Counted from the first letter of the stretch, positions 1 through 8,742 are shown. The stretch: DNA of 47,707 nt from Pseudomonas sp. C2B4 (GCF_013359695.1 NZ_JABFMU010000051.1:1-47707); one strand, 5' to 3'. The notes: generated by a model not told the origin, from the sequence alone. Translations and numbers: made by a program.

Positions 1-11
1 AATTAATCCTC

Positions 12-111
12 TGTAGGAGCGAGCCTGCTCGCGATGGTCGTCAACGATGACACGGGCTGACTGACACCCCGCGGCGCCTGTGCCTCCATCGCGAGCAGGC
101 TCGCTCCTACA
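12..111. repeat. REP doublet (REPIN-like), about 100 bp
   Basis: Two inverted REP arms, TGTAGGAGCGAGCCTGCTCG at the left and its complement ending CTCGCTCCTACA at the right, enclose about 50 bp. Read on the minus strand, the spacer contains a TCATCGTTGACGACCATCGCGAG stretch like that of the copies at 15.6, 31.1 and 34.1 kb, so this copy is in the opposite orientation. It lies downstream of the LysR gene. Confidence 0.9.
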
Positions 112-127
112 GAAGTAACTGAGAACA

Positions 128-1042
128 TCAGTAGCTGAAATCATGCCCCAGCTCTTTCTGCATCCACTCCAGAAAGCGCCGCACCCGGGGAAAGTTCGAA
201 TGGGCCCGGGGAAACACCAGGTGGTGGGCAGTAATCGGCGCGCTCAACGCCGGCGCGACTTCGACCAATGCGCCCCGTGCGAGATAGTCCTGCGCCAGCA
301 GCGTACTTTCGAGGGCAAAGCCAAGCCCGTGACTGGCGGCTTCCAACGTCATGTAGGAGCGGTCGAAGCTCAGGGTGTAAGGCTTTTCGGGGCGTGACAC
401 GCCATGTTGGGCGAACAGCTGCGGCCACTTGATCAGCGTCGCCTCCGACAGGATCAAATGGCTGTCCAGCAAGTCGGCGGCCGTGCGGATCGGGCGCTTT
501 TCCAGCAGCTTGGGGGAAGCCATGACCGCAATCCTTTCATTGCGAATCGTCCGTACTTCGTAGCTGGGCCAGTTGGGCATGCCGTGGCGAATGTCGACAT
601 CGATCTTGTCGCGGCTGAAGTGCAGCGACTCATAAGAGCACGAAAGGTTGAGCTGGATATCCGGGTGACTCTCGCGAAACTGCTCCAGGCGCGGCATCAG
701 CCACAGCAGGCCGAAACTGGGTGATGAGTGCAGCCGCAGGCAATCGAGACTGACGTCGCTGGTGGCGCGCTCGGTGGCCACGGCGAGGCTGTGCAGGATG
801 CCGGACACCTCCGTCAGGTATTGCTCGCCGACCGGTGTAAGGGTCACGCCCCGGGCCGTTCGGAAGAACAACTGGCGCCCGATCATCGCTTCCAGTTTGG
901 CCAACTGATGACTGACCGCCGAGGGCGTCAGGTCGAGCAATTCGGCGGCGCGCGCGACGTTGCCGAAGCGGGCTGTCTGCTCAAAGGCCTGAATGGCTTT
1001 CAGCGGTGGCAATGTTGCAGGTGCATCGTCATTTGAACGCAT
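128..1042 (-). CDS. LysR-family transcriptional regulator (GcvA-like)
   Basis: This 304-residue protein has the usual LysR length and layout. A winged helix-turn-helix occupies residues ~13-72, including the typical LTPSAVSHQLAKLE stretch, and an effector-binding domain runs from about residue 95 to the end. The sequence 'LPPLKAIQAFEQTARFGN' near the N terminus resembles the GcvA/AmpR branch. It is transcribed divergently from the SDR, MFS and transketolase operon starting at 1243. The shared 200-bp intergenic region contains a perfect inverted repeat with LysR-box geometry, so it probably controls that operon and itself. The effector cannot be read from sequence; a sugar or sugar-acid substrate of the operon is the likely class. 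The ATG at 1042 fits the family N terminus, although no strong ribosome site precedes it. Confidence 0.93.
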   Translation of the reverse strand: MRSNDDAPATLPPLKAIQAFEQTARFGNVARAAELLDLTPSAVSHQLAKLEAMIGRQLFFRTARGVTLTPVGEQYLTEVSGILHSLAVATERATSDVSLDCLRLHSSPSFGLLWLMPRLEQFRESHPDIQLNLSCSYESLHFSRDKIDVDIRHGMPNWPSYEVRTIRNERIAVMASPKLLEKRPIRTAADLLDSHLILSEATLIKWPQLFAQHGVSRPEKPYTLSFDRSYMTLEAASHGLGFALESTLLAQDYLARGALVEVAPALSAPITAHHLVFPRAHSNFPRVRRFLEWMQKELGHDFSY

Positions 1043-1117
1043 GATGATTGTTATTCCGCTGCAAGTGGCATGGCACGGGCGTCAAGCCATTCAAGCATCC
1101 GTACAGACGGTTGGCGA

Positions 1118-1138
1118 GTGCTGAATTTTTTTCAGCAC
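1118..1138. promoter_or_regulatory. candidate LysR operator in divergent promoter region
   Basis: GTGCTGAA-TTTTT-TTCAGCAC is a perfect 8-bp inverted repeat with a 5-bp spacer. It contains the LysR-box form T-N11-A (TGAATTTTTTTCA). It lies about midway between the divergent LysR start (1042) and SDR start (1243). An intrinsic hairpin is also possible, but neither flanking gene ends here. The rest of the 1043-1242 gap shows no ORF with coding character. Confidence 0.5.
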
Positions 1139-1242
1139 CCAGTGAAGTTCGCGTTATTGCTCAGGGTCACCTCGGGGAACAAGCTGAGTCATCGATTCGA
1201 TTCGGGTCGAACTAATAAAAACAATCTCAGAGGAACTCTCAC

Positions 1243-1992
1243 ATGCTTCTTCAAGGCAAAGTCGCAATCATCACCGGTGCCGCTTCCGCTCGTGGCATTG
1301 GCCGCGCCACGGCGACCACTTTCGCGCAGCACGGCGCCCGTGTGGTGATTCTCGATCTGGATGAATCCGCCGCCCGCGATGCCGCTGCGACCCTGGGCGA
1401 AGGTCATCTCGGCCTGGCCGCCAACGTCGCCGATGAATCGCAGGTCCAGCAGGCCGTGGCGAAAATCATCGAGCACTTCGGCCGCATCGACATCCTGGTC
1501 AACAACGCCGGCATTACCCAACCCCTCAAGACCCTGGACATCCGCCCTTCGGATTACGACAAGGTGCTGGACGTCAGCCTGCGTGGCACCTTGCTGATGT
1601 CCCAGGCGGTGATTCCGCTGATGCGCCAGCAGTCCAGCGGCAGCATCGTGTGCATGTCGTCGGTTTCCGCGCAGCGCGGTGGCGGTATTTTCGGCGGTCC
1701 CCATTACAGCGCGGCCAAGGCCGGCGTGCTGGGTCTGGCCAAAGCCATGGCCCGGGAACTGGGGCCGGACAAGGTCCGCGTGAACTCCATCGCCCCCGGT
1801 CTGATCCATACCGATATCACCGGCGGCCTGATGCAGGACGAACGCCGCCACGCGATCATCGATGGCATTCCCCTCGGGCGCCTGGGTGAGGCGCAGGATG
1901 TGGCCAACGCGGCGCTGTTCCTGGCCAGCGACCTATCCTCTTACCTGACCGGCATCACCCTGGATGTGAACGGCGGCATGCTGATTCACTGA
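1243..1992 (+). CDS. SDR-family NAD(P)-dependent oxidoreductase
   Basis: This is a classical 249-residue short-chain dehydrogenase. Its Rossmann glycine motif is TGAASARGIG (residues ~10-19), the NNAG motif sits near residue 87, and the active site is a serine (MSSVSA) followed by YSAAK. The C terminus, ITLDVNGGMLIH, is usual for the family. AGAGGAAC precedes the ATG by a good distance, so the start is secure. It is the first gene of an operon with an MFS carrier and a two-subunit transketolase, suggesting oxidation of a polyol or sugar-acid hydroxyl to a ketone that the transketolase then cleaves. The substrate is inferred from context only. Confidence 0.93.
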   Translation: MLLQGKVAIITGAASARGIGRATATTFAQHGARVVILDLDESAARDAAATLGEGHLGLAANVADESQVQQAVAKIIEHFGRIDILVNNAGITQPLKTLDIRPSDYDKVLDVSLRGTLLMSQAVIPLMRQQSSGSIVCMSSVSAQRGGGIFGGPHYSAAKAGVLGLAKAMARELGPDKVRVNSIAPGLIHTDITGGLMQDERRHAIIDGIPLGRLGEAQDVANAALFLASDLSSYLTGITLDVNGGMLIH

Positions 1993-2090
1993 TGACACCT
2001 GGCGGGCCTCGCGGCCCGTGCGGTTCTGGATCGACGACGCAGCCGGGCCCCTGGGTCTGGCGGTCAATAAAAACAAGAGATCAGACCATC

Positions 2091-3389
2091 ATGACAACCC
2101 TGTCGCTTGAAGCGGTTTCGACCGTGCGCTCCAACGCCTACCGCAAGACCGCGTGGCGCCTGATGCCCTTTTTGATGCTGTGCTACCTGTGCGCCTACCT
2201 GGATCGGGTCAACGTCGGCTTTGCCAAGCTGCAAATGATGAACGATCTGGCGCTCAGCGAAACCGTCTACGGACTGGGCGCCGGCATGTTCTTCATCGGC
2301 TATTTCCTCTGTGAAGTGCCCAGCAACATCATCCTGCACAAGGTCGGGGCGCGGGTCTGGATCGCCCGCATCATGATCACCTGGGGCATCGTCTCCGCCC
2401 TGTTCGCCTTCGTCGAAAACGCCTGGCAGTTCTACGCCCTGCGCTTTCTGCTCGGGGTTGCCGAAGCCGGCCTGGCGCCGGGGCTGTTGCTCTACCTGAC
2501 CTACTGGTTTCCGTCCTACCGGCGTGCACGCATGACCGTGCTGTGGTTCATCGCCATTCCGCTGTCGGGCATGGTCGGTGGCCCGCTGTCCGGCTGGATC
2601 ATGAACCACTTCGCCGGCATGCACGGCTGGGCCGGATGGCAATGGATGTTCGTGCTGGAAGCGGTGCCGACCGTGTTGATCGGACTGCTGGTGCTGAGCT
2701 ACCTCAAGGACGGCGTGCATCAAGCCAGTTGGCTGGATGATGACGAAAAGGCACTGATCAGCCGCGAGCTGGCCGAGGACGACCAGCAGAAAGTCACCCA
2801 TGCCTCGGTGGGCGAGTTCATCCGCGACCGGCGCCTGTGGTTGCTGGCCGGGATTTACTTCTGCGTGGTCATGGGCCAGTACGCCATCACCTTCTGGCTG
2901 CCGACCCTGGTACGTAACGCGGGGGTTTCCGATCCGCTGCACATCGGTTTCCTGACCAGCCTGCCCTACCTCTGCGCAATCGTGGCCATGCTGTATGCCG
3001 GACGCAGCGGTGACAAACACCGTGAGCGCCGCTGGCACCTCATTGTGCCGATGATCGCCGGTGCCATCGGGTTGAGCCTGGCTGCGCTGATGGGCGGGAA
3101 TGTACTGCTCTCCATTCTCAGTCTTTGCCTGGCCGCTTCCGGCATTCTGTCCGCGACATCGATGTTCTGGATGCTGCCCACCACGCTGCTCGGTGGGGTG
3201 TCCGCCGCCGCTGGCATCGCGGCGGTCAACAGCTTCGCCAACCTCGCCGGCTTCTGCTCGCCCTATCTGATCGGCTGGGTCACCACACAGACCGGCTCCA
3301 GCGCCATCGGCATGTACCTGATCACCGGCGTACTGCTGTTCGGTGCCACGTTGGTGCTGCGCATCCCCGCCGCCTCGGTCAATCGTTGA
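2091..3389 (+). CDS. MFS transporter, anion:cation symporter (ACS) type
   Basis: The protein has 432 residues and about twelve hydrophobic segments. The signature YLDRVNVGFAKLQM after the first segment is typical of the ACS branch of the major facilitator superfamily, which imports organic anions such as sugar acids and aromatic acids with protons. The frame stays open upstream to 1992, but the ATG at 2091 gives the normal ACS N terminus (about 20 cytoplasmic residues before the first helix) and is preceded by a plausible AAGAGA. It lies between the SDR and the split transketolase in one operon. The imported compound is probably the SDR substrate; its identity is unknown. Confidence 0.92.
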   Translation: MTTLSLEAVSTVRSNAYRKTAWRLMPFLMLCYLCAYLDRVNVGFAKLQMMNDLALSETVYGLGAGMFFIGYFLCEVPSNIILHKVGARVWIARIMITWGIVSALFAFVENAWQFYALRFLLGVAEAGLAPGLLLYLTYWFPSYRRARMTVLWFIAIPLSGMVGGPLSGWIMNHFAGMHGWAGWQWMFVLEAVPTVLIGLLVLSYLKDGVHQASWLDDDEKALISRELAEDDQQKVTHASVGEFIRDRRLWLLAGIYFCVVMGQYAITFWLPTLVRNAGVSDPLHIGFLTSLPYLCAIVAMLYAGRSGDKHRERRWHLIVPMIAGAIGLSLAALMGGNVLLSILSLCLAASGILSATSMFWMLPTTLLGGVSAAAGIAAVNSFANLAGFCSPYLIGWVTTQTGSSAIGMYLITGVLLFGATLVLRIPAASVNR

Positions 3390-3406
3390 TTCATTGGAGT
3401 TTCACC

Positions 3407-4255
3407 ATGACTGCTCATCCTGCATTCACGTCATCCACGACGCTGGCGCAACGCGCTCACAACATTCGCCGCCATGCCTTGCGCATGGGTCAGGTTCAGG
3501 GGCAAGGCTATGTCGGCCAGGCCCTCGGCGCTGCCGACCTGCTGGCCGTGTCCTACTTCCACGCCCTGAGCTATCGGGCCGAAGACCCGGAATGGGAAGG
3601 ACGCGACCGCTTCTACCTCTCGATCGGTCACTACGCCATTGCCCTGTACGCAGCCCTGATCGAAGCGGAAATCATCCCTCAGGATGAATTGGAGACCTAC
3701 GGCGCGGACGACAGTCGCCTGCCAATGTCGGGCATGGCCGCCTACACACCGGGCATGGAGATCACCGGCGGTTCGCTCGGCCAGGGCCTGGGCATCGCGG
3801 TCGGTGCCTGCCTGGGGCTCAAGCGCAAAGGCGCATCCTCCTTCGTCTACAACCTGCTGTCGGACGGCGAACTGAACGAAGGCTCGACCTGGGAAGCGGT
3901 GATGTCGGCGTCGCACTGGAAGCTCGACAACCTGATCGCCATCGTCGACGTCAATAACCAGCAGGCCGACGGTCATTCCAGTGAGATTCTCTCGTTCGAA
4001 CCCATCGTGGATCGTTGGCAGGCCTTTGGCTGGTTCACCCAGCGGGTCGACGGCAATGACCTGGAGGCGCTGGTCGCCGCATTCGACACCGCGCGCAACC
4101 ATGCCGGCAACCAACCACGGGTGATCATCTGCGACACCAAAATGGGCAAAGGCGTGCCCTTCCTCGAAGCCCGCGAAAAGACCCACTTCATCCGCGTCGA
4201 AGAACACGAATGGGATCTGGCACTGAACAACCTTGAAGAAGGAAACCACCAATGA
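3407..4255 (+). CDS. transketolase, N-terminal (thiamine-diphosphate-binding) subunit
   Basis: This 282-residue protein matches the N-terminal half of transketolase. The thiamine-diphosphate/Mg motif is present as SDGELNEGS followed about 30 residues later by DVNNQQADG. The substrate-channel motifs GHYAIALYAAL and GSLGQGLGIAVG also match. The ATG at 3407 follows TTGGAGT, 17 bp after the carrier's stop. The frame is open upstream inside the carrier gene, but that part is out-of-frame shadow. The partner subunit overlaps by 4 bp (ATGA), so the two are translationally coupled. Split transketolases of this size are known in specialised pathways such as apulose-4-phosphate metabolism. There is no sugar kinase in this operon, so the acceptor and donor are uncertain. 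Confidence 0.93.
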   Translation: MTAHPAFTSSTTLAQRAHNIRRHALRMGQVQGQGYVGQALGAADLLAVSYFHALSYRAEDPEWEGRDRFYLSIGHYAIALYAALIEAEIIPQDELETYGADDSRLPMSGMAAYTPGMEITGGSLGQGLGIAVGACLGLKRKGASSFVYNLLSDGELNEGSTWEAVMSASHWKLDNLIAIVDVNNQQADGHSSEILSFEPIVDRWQAFGWFTQRVDGNDLEALVAAFDTARNHAGNQPRVIICDTKMGKGVPFLEAREKTHFIRVEEHEWDLALNNLEEGNHQ

Positions 4256-5274
4256 GCAACGCCGCCAACACGCCGACTTCCACGGTTGAACCTGCCAAAA
4301 AACGCCTGACGACTTCGGCGATGATCGCCTCGATTGCCTCTGAGGGCCAGGCCACGAAATCCGCTCCGTTCGGCCATGCGTTGGCCACCTTGGCGGATCA
4401 GCGCCCGGACATCGTCGGCCTCTCCGCCGACCTGTCCAAGTACACCGACCTGCACATCTTCGCCAAGGCGCACCCGGATCGTTTCTATCAAATGGGCATG
4501 GCCGAGCAGTTGCTGATGAGCGCGGCAGCGGGGATGGCCCGGGAAGGTTTCGTGCCGTTCGCCACCACCTACGCCGTGTTCGCTTCGCGCCGCGCCTATG
4601 ACTTCATCTGCATGGCGATTGCCGAGGAGAACCTCAACGTCAAGATCGTCTGCGGCCTGCCCGGCCTCACCACCGGCTACGGCCCCAGCCACCAGGCCAC
4701 GGACGACCTGGCGATCTTCCGCGCCATGCCCAACCTGATGATTGTCGACCCGTGCGACGCACTGGAAATCGAGCAAGCCGTGCCCGCCATCGCGGCGCAC
4801 AACGGGCCGGTGTACATGCGTTTGCTGCGCGGCAATGTACCGCTGGTATTGGACGAGTACGGCTACCAGTTCGAGATCGGCAAAGCCAAGACCCTGCGTA
4901 CCGGCAACGATGTGCTGATCATCTCCACTGGCCTGATGACCATGCGCGCACTGGAGGCTGCCAAAGCACTGCAAGCGGACGGCGTCGATGTCGCCGTGCT
5001 GCACGTGCCGACGATCAAGCCGCTGGATGAGCAAACCATTCTGGCTGAAGCCCGCAAACCGGGCCGTCTGGTGGTCACCGCCGAAAACAGCTCGATTATC
5101 GGTGGACTGGGCGAAGCGGTCGCCGGGGTGTTGCTGCGCAATGGGGTGACGCCGACCTTCCGGCAGATCGCCTTGCCCGACGCCTTCCTCGACGCCGGCG
5201 CTTTGCCGACGCTGCATGACCGTTATGGCATTTCCACGCAAGCGGTCTGCGCTCAAATCAAGGCCTGGCTTTGA
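4252..5274 (+). CDS. transketolase, C-terminal subunit
   Basis: The 340-residue protein carries the pyrimidine-binding and C-terminal domains of transketolase. The catalytic glutamate that activates thiamine diphosphate lies in MGMAEQLLMSAAAGMA, followed by PFATTYAVFASRRAYD. A transketolase C-terminal domain with GNDVLIISTGLMTMRALEAA follows from about residue 220. Roughly 40 extra residues precede the domain, rich in Thr and Pro. It overlaps the upstream subunit by ATGA and should form an alpha2beta2 enzyme with it. It ends the operon; a GC hairpin lies 15 bp downstream. Pyruvate dehydrogenase E1-like proteins share the fold, but the N subunit motif favours transketolase. Confidence 0.93.
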   Translation: MSNAANTPTSTVEPAKKRLTTSAMIASIASEGQATKSAPFGHALATLADQRPDIVGLSADLSKYTDLHIFAKAHPDRFYQMGMAEQLLMSAAAGMAREGFVPFATTYAVFASRRAYDFICMAIAEENLNVKIVCGLPGLTTGYGPSHQATDDLAIFRAMPNLMIVDPCDALEIEQAVPAIAAHNGPVYMRLLRGNVPLVLDEYGYQFEIGKAKTLRTGNDVLIISTGLMTMRALEAAKALQADGVDVAVLHVPTIKPLDEQTILAEARKPGRLVVTAENSSIIGGLGEAVAGVLLRNGVTPTFRQIALPDAFLDAGALPTLHDRYGISTQAVCAQIKAWL

Positions 5275-5289
5275 TCGCCGGCTGACAGA

Positions 5290-5309
5290 GGCGCCCAGGG
5301 ATGGGCGCC
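5290..5309. terminator. GC hairpin between convergent genes
   Basis: GGCGCCC-AGGGAT-GGGCGCC forms a perfect 7-bp stem between the transketolase stop at 5274 and the convergent hydrolase stop at 5326. No T-run follows on either side, so it may only stabilise RNA ends rather than act as a strong intrinsic terminator. Confidence 0.4.
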
Positions 5310-5325
5310 CGACGTGCTCAAGGCA

Positions 5326-6075
5326 TCAGCCCGGGATCGATTCCCGGCTGAATGCCCCCACCTCCTTCACCAGGCCCTCAGCGGCCAACATCACCAGTGC
5401 CCGGCCTTTTTCCGCAGTCGCCTGCGCCGGGTCCGAACCCATGCGACCGTCCGGATGGCGTGCGCGGAAGTCTTGCGCTTCGCGGATAGGGCCCCAGTTG
5501 GCGATCTGCGGTGAATAACCCGCCGACTTGATCGAGTCTGGATAGGCCCACTGGGTGACGGCAATTTCCGAAGGCGTGGCATGCACACCGTGGCCCGTCG
5601 GGAACTGCTCCTTGGCAAGGTCATTGACCCCTTCCAGGTCCCACCAGTTGCACAACTTCAGCGCGAACCCTGCGGGACGACGGGCGAAACTCGCCTCGGC
5701 GTAGAGTTCCGAAAAAGCCGCTTCAATCGATGCCACGTTGCCGCCGTGACCGTTGAGGAACAGGATTTTCTCGAACCCGTGGGCGGCCAACGACCGCACC
5801 CAGTCGCCAATGGCGGCGATGAAGGTCGAGGGGCGCAGTGAAATGGTGCCCGGGAACCCGAGATGGTGCTGCGCCATGCCGATGTTGAAGGTCGGCGCGA
5901 TCAGGATGTCGGCATCCTTTTGAGCTTCACGGGCAATGATTTCCGGGCACATCCAGTCAGTGCCCAACAGGCCGGTGGGACCGTGTTGTTCATTCGAACC
6001 GATGGGAATCACGATGGTGCGGCTGCGTTCAAGAAACTGGCCGATCTCGGCCCAGGTCGACAGGTGTAGAAGCAT
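5326..6075 (-). CDS. creatininase-family amidohydrolase
   Basis: This 249-residue protein has the family metal motif IPIGSNEQHG...GTD (Glu29, His31, Asp40) and a second motif, FLNGHGGN (His110). True creatininase has NGHYEN with a glutamate ligand; here NGHGGN replaces it, as in many relatives that act on other cyclic amides, formamides or lactone-like substrates. Creatinine is therefore an unlikely substrate. AAAGGAG lies a good distance before the ATG. It is the second gene after an MFS carrier (gap 69 bp), which suggests the carrier imports its substrate. The product identity is open. Confidence 0.88.
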   Translation of the reverse strand: MLLHLSTWAEIGQFLERSRTIVIPIGSNEQHGPTGLLGTDWMCPEIIAREAQKDADILIAPTFNIGMAQHHLGFPGTISLRPSTFIAAIGDWVRSLAAHGFEKILFLNGHGGNVASIEAAFSELYAEASFARRPAGFALKLCNWWDLEGVNDLAKEQFPTGHGVHATPSEIAVTQWAYPDSIKSAGYSPQIANWGPIREAQDFRARHPDGRMGSDPAQATAEKGRALVMLAAEGLVKEVGAFSRESIPG

Positions 6076-6144
6076 GGAAGTGCTCTCCTTTGGGTGGTTC
6101 CTTGCGGAACTCGACGATTCAATTTCAGGGTTGAAGGTAACTGA

Positions 6145-7458
6145 TCAGCCTGCGCTGTATTGAGGCGCGACCTGCTCAGTCGAGAGTGATCTGTTCAGCG
6201 TGATAATAAGCACCGCACACAGGGAAGCGCAGCCAACGACTACGATGCCGAGGTTCATGTCGCCGGTGGCGGTTTTGGCCCAACCAATGACCGCCGGCCC
6301 CCAGAAGCCGCCGCACAGGCCGATGGTGTTGATGAAAGCAATGCCTCCCGCCGCCGCTTCACCCTTGATGTGTTCCGAGGGCATGGCCCAGAACACGGTA
6401 TACGCCATGAAAATCGTTGCGGTCGCCCCGGTCAACAGCGCCAGCGTCACCAGAACATGTCCCTCGGCAAAAGGGAACATCAGCAGGCACAAGGCGGCGA
6501 TACCCGCCGGTACGGCGCAGTGGTAGCGTCGTTCGCCGAGTCGGTCGGAGCGGCGTCCAATCAGGTACATGCCGATGGCGGCGCCCAGGTAGGGAATGGC
6601 GGCATACCAACCCAGTTGCAGGGTGTCATTGACCCCTCTAGCCTTGAGAATGGCTGGCAGCCAGAAGCTCATGGCGTAGATCGAGAAGATGATGCAGAAG
6701 TAGGCCGAGGCCAGGATGTAGGTTTTCGGGTCACGCAGCACGGCCCGGAACGAATGGACCTGGCTCGTCGATGTCCCCAGTTCAGTCTCCAGCAATTGTT
6801 TTTCCTCGACACTCAACCAACGGGCCTCCGAGGGTCGATTGGCTAGCACGAAGTACGTGAGGATGCCGAGGAACACACAAGGCAGGCCTTCAAGCAAAAA
6901 CATCCACTGCCACCCGGTCATGCCGCCCACACCGGACAACGTGGTGATCAGCCACGCGGACAGCGGGCCACCGATGATGCCGCCGATGGGCCCGGCGATA
7001 AACACGATGGCAATGGCGCGGGCCATTCGTGTCGGGCCGTACCAGCACGACAGGTAATAGATCATGCCCGGGGCAAAACCGGCTTCGAACACACCCAGCA
7101 GAAAGCGCATCAGATAAAACGTCGGCACGTCGCGAACAAAGAGCATGCACGCCGAGGTGATGCCCCATAACACCAGGATGCGGCTGAAGGTCTTGCGCGC
7201 GCCAACCCGTGGCAGCATCAGGTTGCTCGGCAATTCAAACAACACATACCCCAGAAAGAAAATGCCTGCGCCCGCGCCATAGGCTGCGTCGGATAACCCC
7301 AGATCGTTTTGCATCTGCAACTTGGCGAAGCCGACATTGATCCGGTCCAGGTATGCAAAGACATAGCAGATGAACAGCAGCGGCAGCAGCCGCCAATTGA
7401 GCTTGCGGTACAGGGCCGTGATCGCCCCGCTTCTTGCCGACGTTGCAGTGATTGACAT
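6145..7458 (-). CDS. MFS transporter, ACS type
   Basis: The protein has 437 residues and about twelve membrane segments, with the ACS signature YLDRINVGFAKLQM. An upstream in-frame extension to 7536 is rejected because the ATG at 7458 is preceded by CGGAGACGC and gives the normal N terminus. It is transcribed before the creatininase-family hydrolase and divergently from a LysR regulator, whose likely operator lies in the 127-bp gap. It probably imports the small organic acid or cyclic amide that the hydrolase opens. It belongs to the same carrier family as the one at 2091 but is a distinct sequence. Confidence 0.92.
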   Translation of the reverse strand: MSITATSARSGAITALYRKLNWRLLPLLFICYVFAYLDRINVGFAKLQMQNDLGLSDAAYGAGAGIFFLGYVLFELPSNLMLPRVGARKTFSRILVLWGITSACMLFVRDVPTFYLMRFLLGVFEAGFAPGMIYYLSCWYGPTRMARAIAIVFIAGPIGGIIGGPLSAWLITTLSGVGGMTGWQWMFLLEGLPCVFLGILTYFVLANRPSEARWLSVEEKQLLETELGTSTSQVHSFRAVLRDPKTYILASAYFCIIFSIYAMSFWLPAILKARGVNDTLQLGWYAAIPYLGAAIGMYLIGRRSDRLGERRYHCAVPAGIAALCLLMFPFAEGHVLVTLALLTGATATIFMAYTVFWAMPSEHIKGEAAAGGIAFINTIGLCGGFWGPAVIGWAKTATGDMNLGIVVVGCASLCAVLIITLNRSLSTEQVAPQYSAG

Positions 7459-7551
7459 GCGCGTCTCCGATTTTTCTTGTTGATCTTCGGTGGTGGAAAG
7501 GATGTTGCGCCGACGACCAAAGCCCAGCAAGAGCAACTAAGTTCGCGTATC

Positions 7552-7568
7552 GTTGCTTTATGAGCAAC
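7552..7568. promoter_or_regulatory. candidate LysR operator upstream of the 7586 regulator
   Basis: GTTGCT-TTATG-AGCAAC is a perfect 6-bp inverted repeat. It includes TTGC-N7-GCAA, which is the T-N11-A LysR box. A further half site, GAGCAAC, lies at 7531-7537. It sits in the divergent gap between the MFS carrier (7458) and the LysR gene, just upstream of the latter's ATG, so it may mediate autorepression as well as activation. Confidence 0.5.
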
Positions 7569-7585
7569 ACACAGAGGTATCCGCC

Positions 7586-8533
7586 ATGCGCGAAATCAAC
7601 CAGCAACGGCTGCGGTATTTTCATGAAGTGCTGACCCACGGCTCGATTCGTGGCGCGGCCGACAGCATCAACACGTCGCCATCGGTGATCACCCGGCAGA
7701 TCAAGCTGCTGGAAGAGGAACTGGGGGCAAAGCTGTTCGAACGGCTGGCGCGGGGTGTGCAGCCGACCGAAGCGGCCGCGCATCTGTTGGAATTCTGGCG
7801 CGGTTATCGATCCCACCAGGAGAAGCTCGAAGACCAACTACAGGCGATCAAGGGTCTGCAGCAAGGCCATGTGCGGGTGGTCATCAGCGAGGGCTACGTC
7901 GATGCGTTGGTCGACAACGTACTCGCGCCGTTCTGCAAGCAGTACCCGAAGCTCAACGTCACCCTGGACACGCTGCCGGTCGTCGACGTGCTCCACGAAG
8001 TCGCCGAAAACCGCGCGCACATCGGCCTTGCCTACAACCCGCCCCTGCATGCGCACATCGATTTTCGGGCAGCGTCGTCGCAGCCGGTCATGTTGCTGGT
8101 TCGCCCCGATCATCCGTTGGCGTTGAGAGGTGGCCCGGCAACGGTCGCGGATATCCTCGCCTGCCAACTGGTGTTGACGCCCACCACCTTCGGCATCGGC
8201 CAGGCGATAGAAATGCTCGAGTACGCGGAGAAAATCGAGATCCGCCCGGTGCTGGTCAGCAACTCCCTGGCAGCCCTCAAGCGTCTTGTGGCCACCGGGG
8301 ACTTCGCTTCGTTGCTCGGAGAATTCGCCGCCTACAGGGAAATCGCCCAGGGCAGCCTGGCCGCCATCGCAGTGGAGCATCCGCTGTTCCAGGGCGTCGA
8401 GGCGAAGCTGCTGGTGAAGTCCGGACGACCGCTGGCCGCTCCGGCTCAGGAGTTGCTCAACTGGATGCTCAAGCGCCTGCCCATGTTCTCGCCTGACGGG
8501 AGCCCGGGCCTGGAAGGAAAAGAGACCGCCTGA
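7586..8533 (+). CDS. LysR-family transcriptional regulator
   Basis: This 315-residue LysR protein has its helix-turn-helix at residues ~4-62 (RGAADSINTSPSVITRQIKLLEE within it) and an effector domain from about 90. I chose the ATG at 7586 over an upstream in-frame TTG at 7553, because the regulator N terminus MREINQQRLRYFHEV is the family norm and AGAGGTAT precedes it. It is divergent from the MFS carrier and creatininase-family hydrolase and probably regulates them. The last ~20 residues are a non-conserved tail. Confidence 0.93.
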   Translation: MREINQQRLRYFHEVLTHGSIRGAADSINTSPSVITRQIKLLEEELGAKLFERLARGVQPTEAAAHLLEFWRGYRSHQEKLEDQLQAIKGLQQGHVRVVISEGYVDALVDNVLAPFCKQYPKLNVTLDTLPVVDVLHEVAENRAHIGLAYNPPLHAHIDFRAASSQPVMLLVRPDHPLALRGGPATVADILACQLVLTPTTFGIGQAIEMLEYAEKIEIRPVLVSNSLAALKRLVATGDFASLLGEFAAYREIAQGSLAAIAVEHPLFQGVEAKLLVKSGRPLAAPAQELLNWMLKRLPMFSPDGSPGLEGKETA

Positions 8534-8595
8534 AGCGGATGCTTCGGGGGAATGAGGGTAATGCAGCCGGTGTGAGCGTTCACTGAAGCTCAAAT

Positions 8596-8698
8596 TGTGG
8601 GAGCGAGCCGGCTCCGGGCGGCGTTCCGACGAATGCGGTGTGCCATTCACCTGGATGTTGACTGACACGCCCTCTTCGCGAGCAGGCTCGCTCCCACA
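8596..8698. repeat. REP doublet with one degenerate arm
   Basis: The left arm TGTGGGAGCGAGCC is followed by a diverged GGCTCCGGGCGG. The right arm, CTTCGCGAGCAGGCTCGCTCCCACA, is intact. Read on the minus strand, the spacer carries GTGTCAGTCAACAT and GAATGGCACACCGC, matching the element at the window's right end rather than the 31-kb type. Confidence 0.8.
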
Positions 8699-8742
8699 GT
8701 GGGCCCGGTACATCTGTGAGGGATGGGTCGGTTGTCAGGCCG

